A stretch of DNA of 64,000 nucleotides, taken from the IMG/VR virus record IMGVR_UViG_3300044609_000960, positions 1-64,000 of that record. The stretch is one strand, 5' to 3'. Source of the DNA: a virus. The stretch's first letter is position 1; each line of letters begins with the position of its first letter. Made by a program: the position numbers and the translations under genes. Below, piece after piece: positions 1 through 8,432 of this stretch. A model generated the notes under the pieces. The model was not told where the DNA came from and ran no database searches. It saw only the letters and a list, made by a program, of their open reading frames with translations.

Positions 1-110
1 CTGATTTAAGTGTAGTTCTCGGGCGCCGCCCTGCGTGGCGAGGGTTATGCACACTTTGTAGCCGGCATATAGGCACAGCAAGCCTAGGCTGGCGTGGGTG
101 TTTTTTAAAA

Positions 111-333
111 ATTGTCACAATTCCCCGAAAGTGGGACATGCTTTTGTGACGGAGCGACCTTAGTACCCTTAAACTGATGACTTTAGCTCATAATCTTTAA
201 ACGAGTTATGTTTGGATTCCCTAATATTATATACCGCCTGTTTAGACCTGTCAACCCCCTGCCGGGCCAGTTTGGCCATTGTCACAATATTGTCACATTT
301 GGCTAGGTTTTGTTGTCACACAAATTGTCACAA
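111..333. repeat. Dispersed TTGTCACA(A) words
   Basis: The word TTGTCACAA or TTGTCACA occurs at about 112-120, 279-287, 290-297, 313-320 and 325-333. A reverse copy (TTTTGTGAC) lies at 142-150. Four copies fall within 55 bases with spacings of 11-23 nt, an arrangement like iterons or protein-binding sites. The function is unknown. Confidence 0.6.
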
Positions 334-353
334 AAGTTGGCTTTTATTGACAT

Positions 354-602
354 GGGGGGCCCCCTCACATTTTGGCTAAAAAGTGCACAAAACTGCATCG
401 TTTTGCTAAAAAATGTGAAGGGGGGGTGGCTAACAAAAGTGTGATGGGGGGTAAAAATGGCCTATTTTTGTTAGGGGCAAGTGTGAGATCCCTTGCTATG
501 TCTAGGTCGTATTTCGCTGGGAAATCCTGCTCGATAAGTGCAAGTGTGATGGGGGACCCCCCCTCTTCACATTCTTTTTTAGCTTAAAATGTGAGGGGGG
601 GT
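354..602. repeat. G-tract/TGTGA elements in direct and inverted copies
   Basis: Six variants of AA(A/G)TGTGA followed by 5-7 G occur: direct at about 411-427, 437-451, 541-555 and 587-601, inverted at 360-373 and 557-572. The outermost pair (360-383 and 574-600) forms a long imperfect inverted repeat including GGCTAAAAAG / CTTTTTTAGC. G6C5 at 354-364 is itself palindromic. Strong hairpins or G-rich structures are possible. No gene in the window explains them. Confidence 0.6.
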
Positions 603-703
603 ATAGGGCTTTTTCGATGGACAGCTTAATAATTTTTTTCCTTTGGTGAGGTGGACAATTGCAAAATTTTTAATTGCAAAACTATTACCAACTAACCTGT
701 AAC

Positions 704-712
704 AGTTTAAAG
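704..712 (+). promoter_or_regulatory. AGTTTAAAG box
   Basis: AGTTTAAAG lies 21 nt upstream of the ATG at 734. The same box and a similar spacing recur ahead of many virion genes (see the findings), so this is a candidate phage promoter element. Confidence 0.4.
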
Positions 713-733
713 GTCTGAAGAATTAGAACTCAT

Positions 734-1819
734 ATGGCAAAAGACTCCGAATTAATTTTGCTATCTGATACTTACAAACTAACTGAAATAACATCCCCAG
801 AAAGCCGGGATCAACTGGTCTCGACGCTTAGGGCCCTTGATGGGAGAAAATTAACTGACCTCGAGCTGAGGACATATTTCGATTCTCTCAAGATCGCCAT
901 GGGAGCCTTTATTCAAAAGGTGAGCATTCTTGAGGCTAATATATACGACCTAAGAAGAGAACAGAGAGCAGCCGAGGCGAGGATGGAGTCTATGTATCTA
1001 AAAGCCCAACTCGAAATCCAGTCTCTCAAACAGGAGATAACTGAAATCAAACTCTCAAAGAGCAGGATTAATCAAATCGTTAAAGTAGCCGAGGCTCTCC
1101 AGGGTAATGCCTACGCTCCTTACGCGATTAAGTCCCTCGTTGAGGGAGTTGTTGGGCAACCTACTAATAAAAAAGTTAGTAAGCAGAATGTTAAGTTACC
1201 AACCGACTATCCTAATCGCCTAGAGTTTGCTCAATTAAATGGGTTTAAGTGGAATCAGAATAATCGTGAGCCAGCCAAGGACTCTAAGAAACTCCAAGTG
1301 CTAGAGGAGTGGGAGGATCAGTTCTGCCGTATAGAGAAGCTCACAATAGAGCAGATACTTGATAAGAGGTATATTTCCGCGTTAGGAGCCGGGGCTATTG
1401 CCGGCGCGCTCATGTACCTCGAGCGGGAATTAGGTCAGGCTTTGGAGGCTAGGAAGTCCCTCTCAGTATTTAATTGCTATCAAAAAGCTATCAAACTATA
1501 CCAAGAAAAGCAACTCCAAGGCGATTCTGAGTTATTAACTAACTTTGATTTTAAAGGCCTAGTTTCGGGCAGTTTTGTGCACCTTTCCGATGAGGAGAGC
1601 AGTAACCTCATAAAACGGCTTGAAACGAGGGCTTTAGCAACGGTACCGCAAGGGATCTCGTGCCTCAAAAAGCTTATATCAAAAAAGATGCTCCCCACCG
1701 CCATAAAGTACGATGAAGAGCATACAACAGACTCGGCTAAACTTTATGCCATTCAATCAGGCCATTACGACTCCCAACTTGAGGAACTATTCAATAAATA
1801 TGAGTTGAACCGTCAATAG
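734..1819 (+). CDS. Unknown coiled-coil protein, 361 aa
   Basis: I do not recognise the family. Residues about 60-115 are rich in E, K, R and L with heptad spacing and probably form a coiled coil; a short small-residue/Gly stretch (AGAGAIAGAL) sits near residue 225. There is no signal peptide or membrane segment. It starts with an ATG 21 nt after an AGTTTAAAG box, which elsewhere in the window precedes virion genes, so a structural role is possible. Its 3' end overlaps the convergent gene at 1791-3023 by 29 nt. Confidence 0.75.
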   Translation: MAKDSELILLSDTYKLTEITSPESRDQLVSTLRALDGRKLTDLELRTYFDSLKIAMGAFIQKVSILEANIYDLRREQRAAEARMESMYLKAQLEIQSLKQEITEIKLSKSRINQIVKVAEALQGNAYAPYAIKSLVEGVVGQPTNKKVSKQNVKLPTDYPNRLEFAQLNGFKWNQNNREPAKDSKKLQVLEEWEDQFCRIEKLTIEQILDKRYISALGAGAIAGALMYLERELGQALEARKSLSVFNCYQKAIKLYQEKQLQGDSELLTNFDFKGLVSGSFVHLSDEESSNLIKRLETRALATVPQGISCLKKLISKKMLPTAIKYDEEHTTDSAKLYAIQSGHYDSQLEELFNKYELNRQ

Positions 1820-3023
1820 AAACGATCTTTCTCACCGAGCAGGAATTAAAGAGAAGTTTGCTACTAATCCCATGTTTATCATAGATCTTGTTATTAACCC
1901 CGTCGAAGATACGGTATTTATCATCAGAGTCTAATACAGTGGCCCAAGTCCCAAATGACTTTGAGCGTATAAAAAACTCCTTGGCGCTAAAGGAACATTG
2001 ACTGATATCCTTCATCCATTCTTGAACACGTAGATTCATTACTGGACCGAATTCATAAACCACCTCCTTCAGATCATATTTGTTAAAAAACTCATAGATC
2101 TGTTCAAAATCACTGGGAGTTCTCTCCGAGCAATTAAATTTACTTCTAACATAACCGCAAAGGACGTTAATAAAGGTCCTCCGGTGATCTGAGAGGAGGT
2201 ACTTATCTCCACCAACTGTTTGTATTATTTTAAGAGTTTTAGCGACAAAATCAATTTTCTCAGAACTAATCATGTTCCAGTAATCGACCCAATGCATGGT
2301 ATGACTACGGGAAACCATCACAAGCCTAGCAAATAACTTAATGAGATACTCCTTATCTTCTTGTGATTTTGCCTCAAGAAACTCTTTAATGGTCCTATTA
2401 AAGAAGTCTACATAGACTCTTTTTTTAGCCGAGCTAGACGCTATTCCTGTTGTAGACAGGACATGCATCAGGTCCTCTTTCCCTATAACATTAACCTTAT
2501 AGAGCATCAAGATGCTCTCAAGATCAAAGCAACAGTAAGTCTGCTTACAGTGAATAGATTCTTTTGCAATAAGCTGGATGTTATTAAATGCAGATTTGTT
2601 CTTAAGAACTCTGTCTAGAGCAGATTTAGACCCAAATGCAAGGCAACAATTCAACGCCTCGGCGGTTAGATTTTTGCTAAGAAGAATGGCTCTGTTATAG
2701 AGATCGCCATTAATCCCCACACTTTGATACTTTCCATACTTGACAAAGAAAGCATGTGGGTCTTCGTAGGCCTCATATACTTTTCCTATCCAAGGATCAG
2801 AATCAAACATCTGAATCATTTGAAACCCTGGGTTCTCAAGTACCTCCTCAAGGTACAGCCTAGAGGCAGTTCTTAGAACAAGAGTAGAGGCATTAGGGTT
2901 TGAGGCTACGGCTTTTCTAATTTTTACCGAGGTAGTACCATGCCAAAGCTCGGTAAGAACTTCTTCTGGAGTAGACTCATCTTGAGCCAACTCCAGCATA
3001 TGAGCTAATTCTTCCTTTTTCAT
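1791..3023 (-). CDS. Unknown protein, 410 aa, HEAT-like N-terminus
   Basis: Not recognised. The N-terminal 100 residues (STPEEVLTELW, VRKAVASNPNAS-like pattern, EEVLENPGF) resemble the variant HEAT/leucine-rich 'bad-luck' repeats found in cell and phage proteins that score successive helices, but the match is weak. The rest is charged and helical with no clear motif. It is the second gene of a minus-strand pair, its ATG overlapping the stop of the 73-aa zinc protein (3020-3023). It runs convergently into the gene at 734-1819. Confidence 0.7.
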   Translation of the reverse strand: MKKEELAHMLELAQDESTPEEVLTELWHGTTSVKIRKAVASNPNASTLVLRTASRLYLEEVLENPGFQMIQMFDSDPWIGKVYEAYEDPHAFFVKYGKYQSVGINGDLYNRAILLSKNLTAEALNCCLAFGSKSALDRVLKNKSAFNNIQLIAKESIHCKQTYCCFDLESILMLYKVNVIGKEDLMHVLSTTGIASSSAKKRVYVDFFNRTIKEFLEAKSQEDKEYLIKLFARLVMVSRSHTMHWVDYWNMISSEKIDFVAKTLKIIQTVGGDKYLLSDHRRTFINVLCGYVRSKFNCSERTPSDFEQIYEFFNKYDLKEVVYEFGPVMNLRVQEWMKDISQCSFSAKEFFIRSKSFGTWATVLDSDDKYRIFDGVNNKIYDKHGISSKLLFNSCSVRKIVSIDGSTHIY

Positions 3024-3241
3024 CGACGTTTCCGGTCAGTGAGGAGCTTCACAAAGATTTCATACCACATCTCTTGAGAGCATTCCTCACTGCAGCAGTA
3101 TTCTACTGCATAGACCGATTTATAATGAGTCTTTTTTCCGCAAACTCCACAGTACCCCACGTGGTCCTGTTGGCGATAGACATCATTTTGATATTCTACC
3201 CAGGGCTTAGAGCGAAAGAGTTTTTTGATTTGTTGGGCCAT
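3020..3241 (-). CDS. Small zinc-finger-like protein, 73 aa
   Basis: A CGVCGK knuckle at about residue 31 and CCSEEC about 20 residues later give a Cys4-type zinc-binding pattern, as in treble-clef or FLZ-like fingers. The protein is basic at both ends (KKLFRSK; TDRKRR). It is translationally coupled (ATGA) to the 410-aa gene downstream. A nucleic-acid or protein-binding role is inferred only from the fold type. Confidence 0.65.
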   Translation of the reverse strand: MAQQIKKLFRSKPWVEYQNDVYRQQDHVGYCGVCGKKTHYKSVYAVEYCCSEECSQEMWYEIFVKLLTDRKRR

Positions 3242-3264
3242 TTTTCCGTGGCTTGATTACCTGG

Positions 3265-3531
3265 TTATTCTACCTCGCCATCACGGCCTATGTCAACCAC
3301 TGATTCAGATTTTTTACCCTCTGTAATAAATCTTTCTCTCACCTTGCGTTTCTTATCCCTAACGCGCCTGAGTTCTCTACGCGCCAACGCAAAAATCCGC
3401 CACATCACTTCTGACATTGAAGCATCTTCGAATAGATCTCTCCACTCATCGAGTTGAAGAGCGACCTCCTCACGAACTCGAATGGTTCTATATTTAATAG
3501 ACTTGGGCTTGGACTCTTTTTGAAAAACCAC
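3265..3531 (-). CDS. Possible ribbon-helix-helix DNA-binding protein, 88 aa
   Basis: A short strand with alternating residues (RTIRVREEV) is followed by two helices (LQLDEWRDLF, SMSEVMWRIFALARREL), as in CopG/Arc-type repressors. A very basic stretch (RRVRDKKRKVRERF) follows. The gene is first in a minus-strand run and faces the plus-strand gene at 3594 across a 62-bp divergent promoter region. A role in controlling that divergent region is plausible but inferred. Confidence 0.55.
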   Translation of the reverse strand: MVFQKESKPKSIKYRTIRVREEVALQLDEWRDLFEDASMSEVMWRIFALARRELRRVRDKKRKVRERFITEGKKSESVVDIGRDGEVE

Positions 3532-3593
3532 GGGATTAATGTAACAAACAGTTTATGGTAGTATAGCCATTATCCAATCTTAAACGGTTAATA

Positions 3594-3962
3594 ATGAAAA
3601 AAGAAAGGCAATGGCCTGAGGTCTTTGTCGAGGTTGAGTTCCTAAAAAGAACGGATATCATCAACAAAGTTCTACGAGTCGATTCTACTACATATAACGT
3701 AAACTTTGAACATCCTGTTCTTGGGCAAATCGTGGAGATATTTGAAATCCATGATAAGGATACTCTGTGCCTAAAGTCTATATATCCTGTGGATATGCAA
3801 GATGAGCAAGAAGAAATTGAAATAGTAAAAGACTATTACAATAACTTCCTTCTTGATGGGCATGAAACTTACCTCGAGTATTTCAACCAAGAGATCGGAT
3901 ATTTTCTACTGTCAAGAAATGTAAAAGAAGTGGAAAATCCTTTCGGTACCAGAGTAAAATAG
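3594..3962 (+). CDS. Unknown protein, 122 aa
   Basis: An acidic soluble protein of unknown family, without membrane segments or recognised motifs. It starts with ATG just after the divergent intergenic region and ends 19 nt before the topoisomerase gene, so the two are probably co-transcribed. Confidence 0.65.
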   Translation: MKKERQWPEVFVEVEFLKRTDIINKVLRVDSTTYNVNFEHPVLGQIVEIFEIHDKDTLCLKSIYPVDMQDEQEEIEIVKDYYNNFLLDGHETYLEYFNQEIGYFLLSRNVKEVENPFGTRVK

Positions 3963-3981
3963 TAACGTTTGAGTTATCACT

Positions 3982-5883
3982 GTGTCAACAGAAATCATCC
4001 CAGTATCCCTAAAAGAAGAGTTACAGAGTAGTTATCTCACCTACTCCGTGGCAATCTTCAACCGGGCTCTACCCTCTGTCACCGATGGACTTAAGTCCGC
4101 TCAACGCCGAATTATCCTCGGCCTTAAAGATCTCAATCTTCGTCCTGATGGCCAATACAAGAAAGTATCGAGGCTCGAGGGCCATGTCCTCGGCTCGTAC
4201 CACCCGCAAGGCGGCTGCGCTGGTACGGCTATTAATATGGGTCAATCTGATTCTTTTCGGTATCTTCTTACTGACATCCATGGCAACGTTGGAGGTAGTA
4301 TTCAATCCGGGCCGAGCGTCGGTCAATCCATTTCTGAAGACGCTCCGGCAGCTGCAAGATACCTTGAGGTGAAGACTAGCGCCCTCACCCAACGACTCTA
4401 TATCACCGAGATAGATAAGTATAGTTGCCAATGGCGAGATAACTATGACGGCTCGACGAAAGAAGTCATTGAGATTGTCCCTGTTATTCCGGCCCTTCTT
4501 ATCAATGGGGCGCAGGGTATCGCGGCAGGTTACGCCTGCCATCATGTCCCTTATAACCTTTCCGAGGTGATCAAGGGCACTATTGAATATATTAAAAATC
4601 CACGCATTACTCCTAAGCGTCTGTTCTCCTTTATCAAAGGTCCTGATCTACCCAATGGTGCTCGGATTTTAAACGATGAGGCGGTGTTTAATGCTTTTGA
4701 AAAGGGCAGCGGATCTCTCAAGACTTATGGTACTTGGGAGGTAAAAAAAGTCCAACACGGAAAACGGTCTACTCGAGATGCTATTATTATTACCTCTTTG
4801 GCTAGCGGGAGCTCAGAACGCTTCCTTGAAAAACTCAAGGACTCAGTCGAATCAGAAAAAATCGTGGGTGTCATCGATGCCCAAGACCACTCGTCCCGCG
4901 ACGGTATTGAAATCCAAGTCATCCTAAAGACCGGAGTAGAAGCAAATACCGTAATCTCCCAGCTTTTGGCCTTTACTAATCTGGCTGATAGCATCGGCGT
5001 TAACGCCACGGCCATTTCTAGCGGCCTCCCTACCATCTTTGGGGTGAAGGATATCATCGCTGAGTGGTACGGGGCACGGTGCAAGGCCCTAAAGTCTAGG
5101 TATGTGGCTGAATGCGACAAACTTTCTTCCCGAGTCCACATCCTCGACGGCCTTCTAACCATCCTGGCAGATATCGACGAGGTAATTAAACTCATTAGGG
5201 GTTCGAAGACCAAGGAGATCGCGGCTGGGAAGCTTAAAAAGCGTTGGAAGTTGAGCGATATCCAGGTCCAGGCGGTCCTCTCTATGCCTCTCAGCCGATT
5301 GGTGGGGGTAGAACGCCTTGAACTGGAGAGTGAGAAGGCCGATCTTGAGGCAAAAATCGCCAATCTGACCGATATCGTGACAAATCCAGTCAAAATGGAT
5401 GAACATATCATCTCCCAGATCAATGACTTCAAGGAGTTTGTTGATAAGCGCCGGAGTATGTTGGTTGAAAAGCAAGAAATTGGCATTGAGAAAGCCAAAA
5501 TCACCACTCAATCTGGCACACGTAGGGTGAAGATGCCGAGTCCAAAGGATCGGATCAAAGAAGAGGGGAAAAGGATCGGTATGAAGAGGTCGGAGTTGAG
5601 TAAATTCTTCACCCAAATGGCCGGAAAGACCAACATCAAGGCAGAATGGGATCAATTTAAAGAAGATTGGAATCACTCTCAACAACTCTCAACCCGTAAA
5701 GGGCGCGCAGAGCGCAAAATCCTACTCGATAAGATAAAAGAAGGGGCGGTGAAGAAAGGAATGCCATCTAGGGGTAAGCATTCTTGGGCTTCTTTCATGA
5801 AAGAGAGGGAGGATGCTAAGATTAAGAGCATTGAGAATGACCTCAAGGAATGGATGAAGAACATTCCTAAGCTTAGCAAATAA
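3982..5883 (+). CDS. Type II DNA topoisomerase, cleavage (A / gp52-like) subunit
   Basis: This subunit breaks and rejoins duplex DNA during phage replication. The N-terminus matches the GyrA/ParC/gp52 breakage domain: SVTDGLKSAQRRI (residues 32-44), the GGSIQSG loop, and AARYLEV, whose Tyr127 is the expected catalytic tyrosine, preceded by Arg126. NGAQGIAAGYAC follows, then the tower and coiled-coil regions. At 633 aa it is far longer than T4 gp52 (about 440 aa); the extra ~130 C-terminal residues are Lys/Arg-rich and helical, perhaps a DNA-binding tail replacing the gyrase pinwheel. The start is GTG at 3982. The ATPase subunit is not in this window. A hairpin terminator follows the stop. Confidence 0.93.
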   Translation: MSTEIIPVSLKEELQSSYLTYSVAIFNRALPSVTDGLKSAQRRIILGLKDLNLRPDGQYKKVSRLEGHVLGSYHPQGGCAGTAINMGQSDSFRYLLTDIHGNVGGSIQSGPSVGQSISEDAPAAARYLEVKTSALTQRLYITEIDKYSCQWRDNYDGSTKEVIEIVPVIPALLINGAQGIAAGYACHHVPYNLSEVIKGTIEYIKNPRITPKRLFSFIKGPDLPNGARILNDEAVFNAFEKGSGSLKTYGTWEVKKVQHGKRSTRDAIIITSLASGSSERFLEKLKDSVESEKIVGVIDAQDHSSRDGIEIQVILKTGVEANTVISQLLAFTNLADSIGVNATAISSGLPTIFGVKDIIAEWYGARCKALKSRYVAECDKLSSRVHILDGLLTILADIDEVIKLIRGSKTKEIAAGKLKKRWKLSDIQVQAVLSMPLSRLVGVERLELESEKADLEAKIANLTDIVTNPVKMDEHIISQINDFKEFVDKRRSMLVEKQEIGIEKAKITTQSGTRRVKMPSPKDRIKEEGKRIGMKRSELSKFFTQMAGKTNIKAEWDQFKEDWNHSQQLSTRKGRAERKILLDKIKEGAVKKGMPSRGKHSWASFMKEREDAKIKSIENDLKEWMKNIPKLSK

Positions 5884-5898
5884 AAAGTAACTGGTTAA

Positions 5899-5929
5899 GG
5901 TATAAGTGTTAATAGCTTATACCTTTTTT
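5899..5929 (+). terminator. Rho-independent terminator after topoisomerase gene
   Basis: Perfect 8-bp stem GGTATAAG/CTTATACC (5899-5906, 5916-5923) with a 9-nt loop, followed by TTTTTT. It lies 16 nt after the topoisomerase stop. It also argues against an upstream GTG start at 5906 for the next gene. Confidence 0.85.
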
Positions 5930-5932
5930 ATT

Positions 5933-7225
5933 ATGTCTAATGCCCCGAAACTACCAAAAGTAGCAATTCTCCTTCTCCGAGGCCTTGAGGGGTGCGGAGT
6001 TAGTAACTATTCCCGCCATATGAAGGGGTATTATGACTCTGTTGGTGGAGTATGTGATATTTTTGCGCTACAAACCAAAGTTGGTAGGTCTGATACCTCC
6101 TCCGACATGGATGTTAAGTTTTTTAAGTACGAAGATAAGCAAGAAGTTGTTGATAAAGTCAATTCTGGGTATGACGTGATTCTCATTTTCTCTGTCCCAG
6201 ACACATCAGAACCTGATACGGTTACAAACGGGTATGTTTCTGAGATTATTGAAAAAATTGACCGTAAAAAAGTAATGGTGAATCATGATCACCATGCCCA
6301 TACATTCAAAAGAAATGCAGATTTTAAAAACGCGATTGAATCGTGCGATAAAGTCATGGCGCATTCACTAAATAAAACAAACTCGGGGTTTATTGAGTGG
6401 ATGGAGAAGCAAAATGCAATTATTCCTCCGATGGAGAAGATCGATATCTTTTTCCATGTCCCATTCATCCAGCATTTGATCAATTTTGAGAAGGATACCC
6501 GCAAAAAACGGATCATCCATGCTAGTAGAGCAGTCGCGTGGAAACGTGGATCACTGATCCTCAATCTGCAAAAACTCCTCGCGGACAAAGGGTTTATCGC
6601 TGAGATGATCGGCTTTGAACGTTCGATCGCTGGCTATACTCAACTTAAAAACTATGAAGGAGTACTTGATTGGTTCAAATCTACTGACTTCATCAAGCCT
6701 ATCAAAGGTCCTTCTCCGTTCTCTAACTCAAAAATAAATAGTCAGCTTATGGATTGGCTCGATGAAGTCGGCCAAAATCCTCAATTTATGTATGTGATTG
6801 GCTCTTATGACTATCATCGTGGCCTGAAGAGAATCGCCGAGTCGGCTTTTGCTACTCAACCGAGAACTTTTGAGCATAATAAACTCTGCTACGGAAACAC
6901 ATTTATCGAGTACCAAGGCATCGAAGCTGCTCTACTCTCAGTTCCTATCTACCACCGCCATTTCTTAGATAATGTCACTGTTCCTAATACAAATACCCTA
7001 CTGAGCCAGACTGACACATTTATCTCTATTGACGATGATGGTAGGGCATTGGCAAAAGGTGGTCCTCAAGTGCTTGAACCAGAGAAGTTTGTAGATCTAC
7101 TCGAAGAAATCTGGGAAGATGACGATAAATATATGGAATATCGCAAGAAGTCTTCTGATTTTATGATGAAGTATTTTTCATCGGCTAGCATTGTCCCTAA
7201 TCTCATGGAAAAAATTATGTCATGA
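5933..7225 (+). CDS. Glycosyltransferase, GT4-like, 430 aa
   Basis: Probable sugar transfer to a polysaccharide or virion protein. The N-terminus has the GT-B look: a strand, then GLEGCGVSNYSRHM, reminiscent of the glycine-rich acceptor loop. Residues about 190-205 (ASRAVAWKRGSLIL) resemble the start of the nucleotide-sugar domain. A C-terminal EYQGIEAALLSVPIY matches the E-x7-E-type region. ATG 5933 is used because the upstream GTG falls in the terminator stem. It overlaps the UDP-galactopyranose mutase gene by ATGA, so the two are translationally coupled; a galactofuranosyltransferase is an attractive guess only. Confidence 0.7.
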   Translation: MSNAPKLPKVAILLLRGLEGCGVSNYSRHMKGYYDSVGGVCDIFALQTKVGRSDTSSDMDVKFFKYEDKQEVVDKVNSGYDVILIFSVPDTSEPDTVTNGYVSEIIEKIDRKKVMVNHDHHAHTFKRNADFKNAIESCDKVMAHSLNKTNSGFIEWMEKQNAIIPPMEKIDIFFHVPFIQHLINFEKDTRKKRIIHASRAVAWKRGSLILNLQKLLADKGFIAEMIGFERSIAGYTQLKNYEGVLDWFKSTDFIKPIKGPSPFSNSKINSQLMDWLDEVGQNPQFMYVIGSYDYHRGLKRIAESAFATQPRTFEHNKLCYGNTFIEYQGIEAALLSVPIYHRHFLDNVTVPNTNTLLSQTDTFISIDDDGRALAKGGPQVLEPEKFVDLLEEIWEDDDKYMEYRKKSSDFMMKYFSSASIVPNLMEKIMS

Positions 7226-8346
7226 CAAAAGTCCTAGTAGTAGGTGCCGGATTCTCCGGCTCTGTGGTAGCTCGTGAGTTGGCTAGTTTTGGTTGTAAAG
7301 TACATATAATCGACGAGAGGGAGCATATTGCTGGGAACTGCCACACTGAGCGAGATGAAAAAACCAATATCATGGTCCATACTTACGGACCTCATATCTT
7401 CAATACAAATATCCCCAGGGTGTGGGAGTATGTAAATAAGTATGGGGAGTGGGTACCTTATGTCAATAGAGTAAAAGCCTCTATAGACTCTGGAGTCTAC
7501 TCACTCCCTATCAACCTCCATACAATCAATCAGTTCTTCCAGACAAATTTTAATCCAGCGGAAGCTAAAAAATATATCCAAAAGTTAGCTAGCAAAGACT
7601 ATCCTCAACCAACTAACTTTGAGGAGCAGGCTCTTAGCATGATCGGTAAAGGTCTCTATGAAGCCTTCTTCAAGGGATATACTGAGAAGCAATGGGGATG
7701 TAGCCCTACGTCTCTTCCAGCTTCTATCCTCAAACGACTCCCTGTGAGATTTAATTATGACGATAATTATTACAACTCAAAGTGGCAAGCAATTCCAAAG
7801 CATGGATATACCCAAATAGTTCAAAATATCATCTCCCATGAGAACATAACTCTTGAGCTGGGGAGGTCTTGGGATATTTCTGATAATGATAACTATGACT
7901 TGGTGATTTATACCGGACCTATCGACAAATACTTCGACTACTCCCACGGACAACTGGGCTATAGAACTGTATTCTGGGAGAAAGAATATGGCAGAGGAGA
8001 TCTCCAAGGAAACGCAGTTATAAACTACCCATCTACCTACCAACTTTTTACCCGTGTCCATGAGCATAAACATTTCACCCCTTGGGAATCTCATGATCAG
8101 TCAGTGATATTCACAGAGTTTAGTAAGGAAACAGAGCAAGGCGACATCCCCTATTACCCAAAGAGACTCTCAGATGATCTAGAGATTCTCTCCAAGTACC
8201 AAGAAGAGATTGCTAAGCAGACTAAAGTTAAGTTTGTTGGTAGGTTGGCTACTTATCGCTATTTGAATATGGATGCAATAATCTCTGAGGCGCTTGATCT
8301 CTCCGATACCATCAAGGCCAGTTTAAAGATAGATACTATGTCTTGA
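7222..8346 (+). CDS. glf: UDP-galactopyranose mutase
   Basis: The enzyme interconverts UDP-galactopyranose and UDP-galactofuranose with reduced FAD. VVGAGFSGSVVA (residues 6-17) is the FAD-binding GxGxxG loop, followed by the acidic end of beta2 (IDEREHIAGNC). THTYGPHIFNT-like and LPINLHTINQFF segments, YTEKQWG and the late GRLATYRYLNMD are all family signatures. Length 374 aa is normal for bacterial Glf. It is coupled to the preceding glycosyltransferase, suggesting a two-gene galactofuranose pathway for host O-antigen change or virion glycosylation. The psbA promoter begins at its stop codon. Confidence 0.93.
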   Translation: MTKVLVVGAGFSGSVVARELASFGCKVHIIDEREHIAGNCHTERDEKTNIMVHTYGPHIFNTNIPRVWEYVNKYGEWVPYVNRVKASIDSGVYSLPINLHTINQFFQTNFNPAEAKKYIQKLASKDYPQPTNFEEQALSMIGKGLYEAFFKGYTEKQWGCSPTSLPASILKRLPVRFNYDDNYYNSKWQAIPKHGYTQIVQNIISHENITLELGRSWDISDNDNYDLVIYTGPIDKYFDYSHGQLGYRTVFWEKEYGRGDLQGNAVINYPSTYQLFTRVHEHKHFTPWESHDQSVIFTEFSKETEQGDIPYYPKRLSDDLEILSKYQEEIAKQTKVKFVGRLATYRYLNMDAIISEALDLSDTIKASLKIDTMS

Positions 8347-8371
8347 TTTCCTGACATAGATGGGTTATAAT
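8343..8371 (+). promoter_or_regulatory. Sigma70 promoter of psbA
   Basis: TTGATT (8343-8348), 17-bp spacer, TATAAT (8366-8371), 62 nt ahead of the psbA ATG. The leader can fold a TCGGAAGG/CCCTCCGA hairpin at 8379-8400, possibly stabilising the mRNA. Confidence 0.8.
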
Positions 8372-8432
8372 GATCCCATCGGAAGGTCAATTCCCTCCGA
8401 ATATTTAACTTGAACATCGAAATTTTAATACT

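Larger units (their letters stand above)
1..733. other. Non-coding, repeat-rich region
   Basis: No convincing gene is present. The stretch starts GC-rich and becomes rich in poly-G/poly-C tracts and repeated short words (listed separately). A possible reading frame at 372-587 is low-complexity and made of the repeats themselves, so it is not called. Its position, before a run of early-type genes, would suit a replication origin, a packaging signal or an early control region, but nothing seen decides between these. Confidence 0.6.

Noticed and set aside
347-352. TTGACA as a -35 box
   Set aside because: No -10-like hexamer lies 15-19 bp downstream; the following sequence is a G/C palindrome.
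372-587. 71-codon open frame in the first kilobase
   Set aside because: Made largely of the G-tract repeats; low complexity; no ribosome-binding site.
4725-5507. Long antisense frame opposite the topoisomerase
   Set aside because: Mirror of a GC-rich, clearly coding gene; its composition is that of an antisense shadow.
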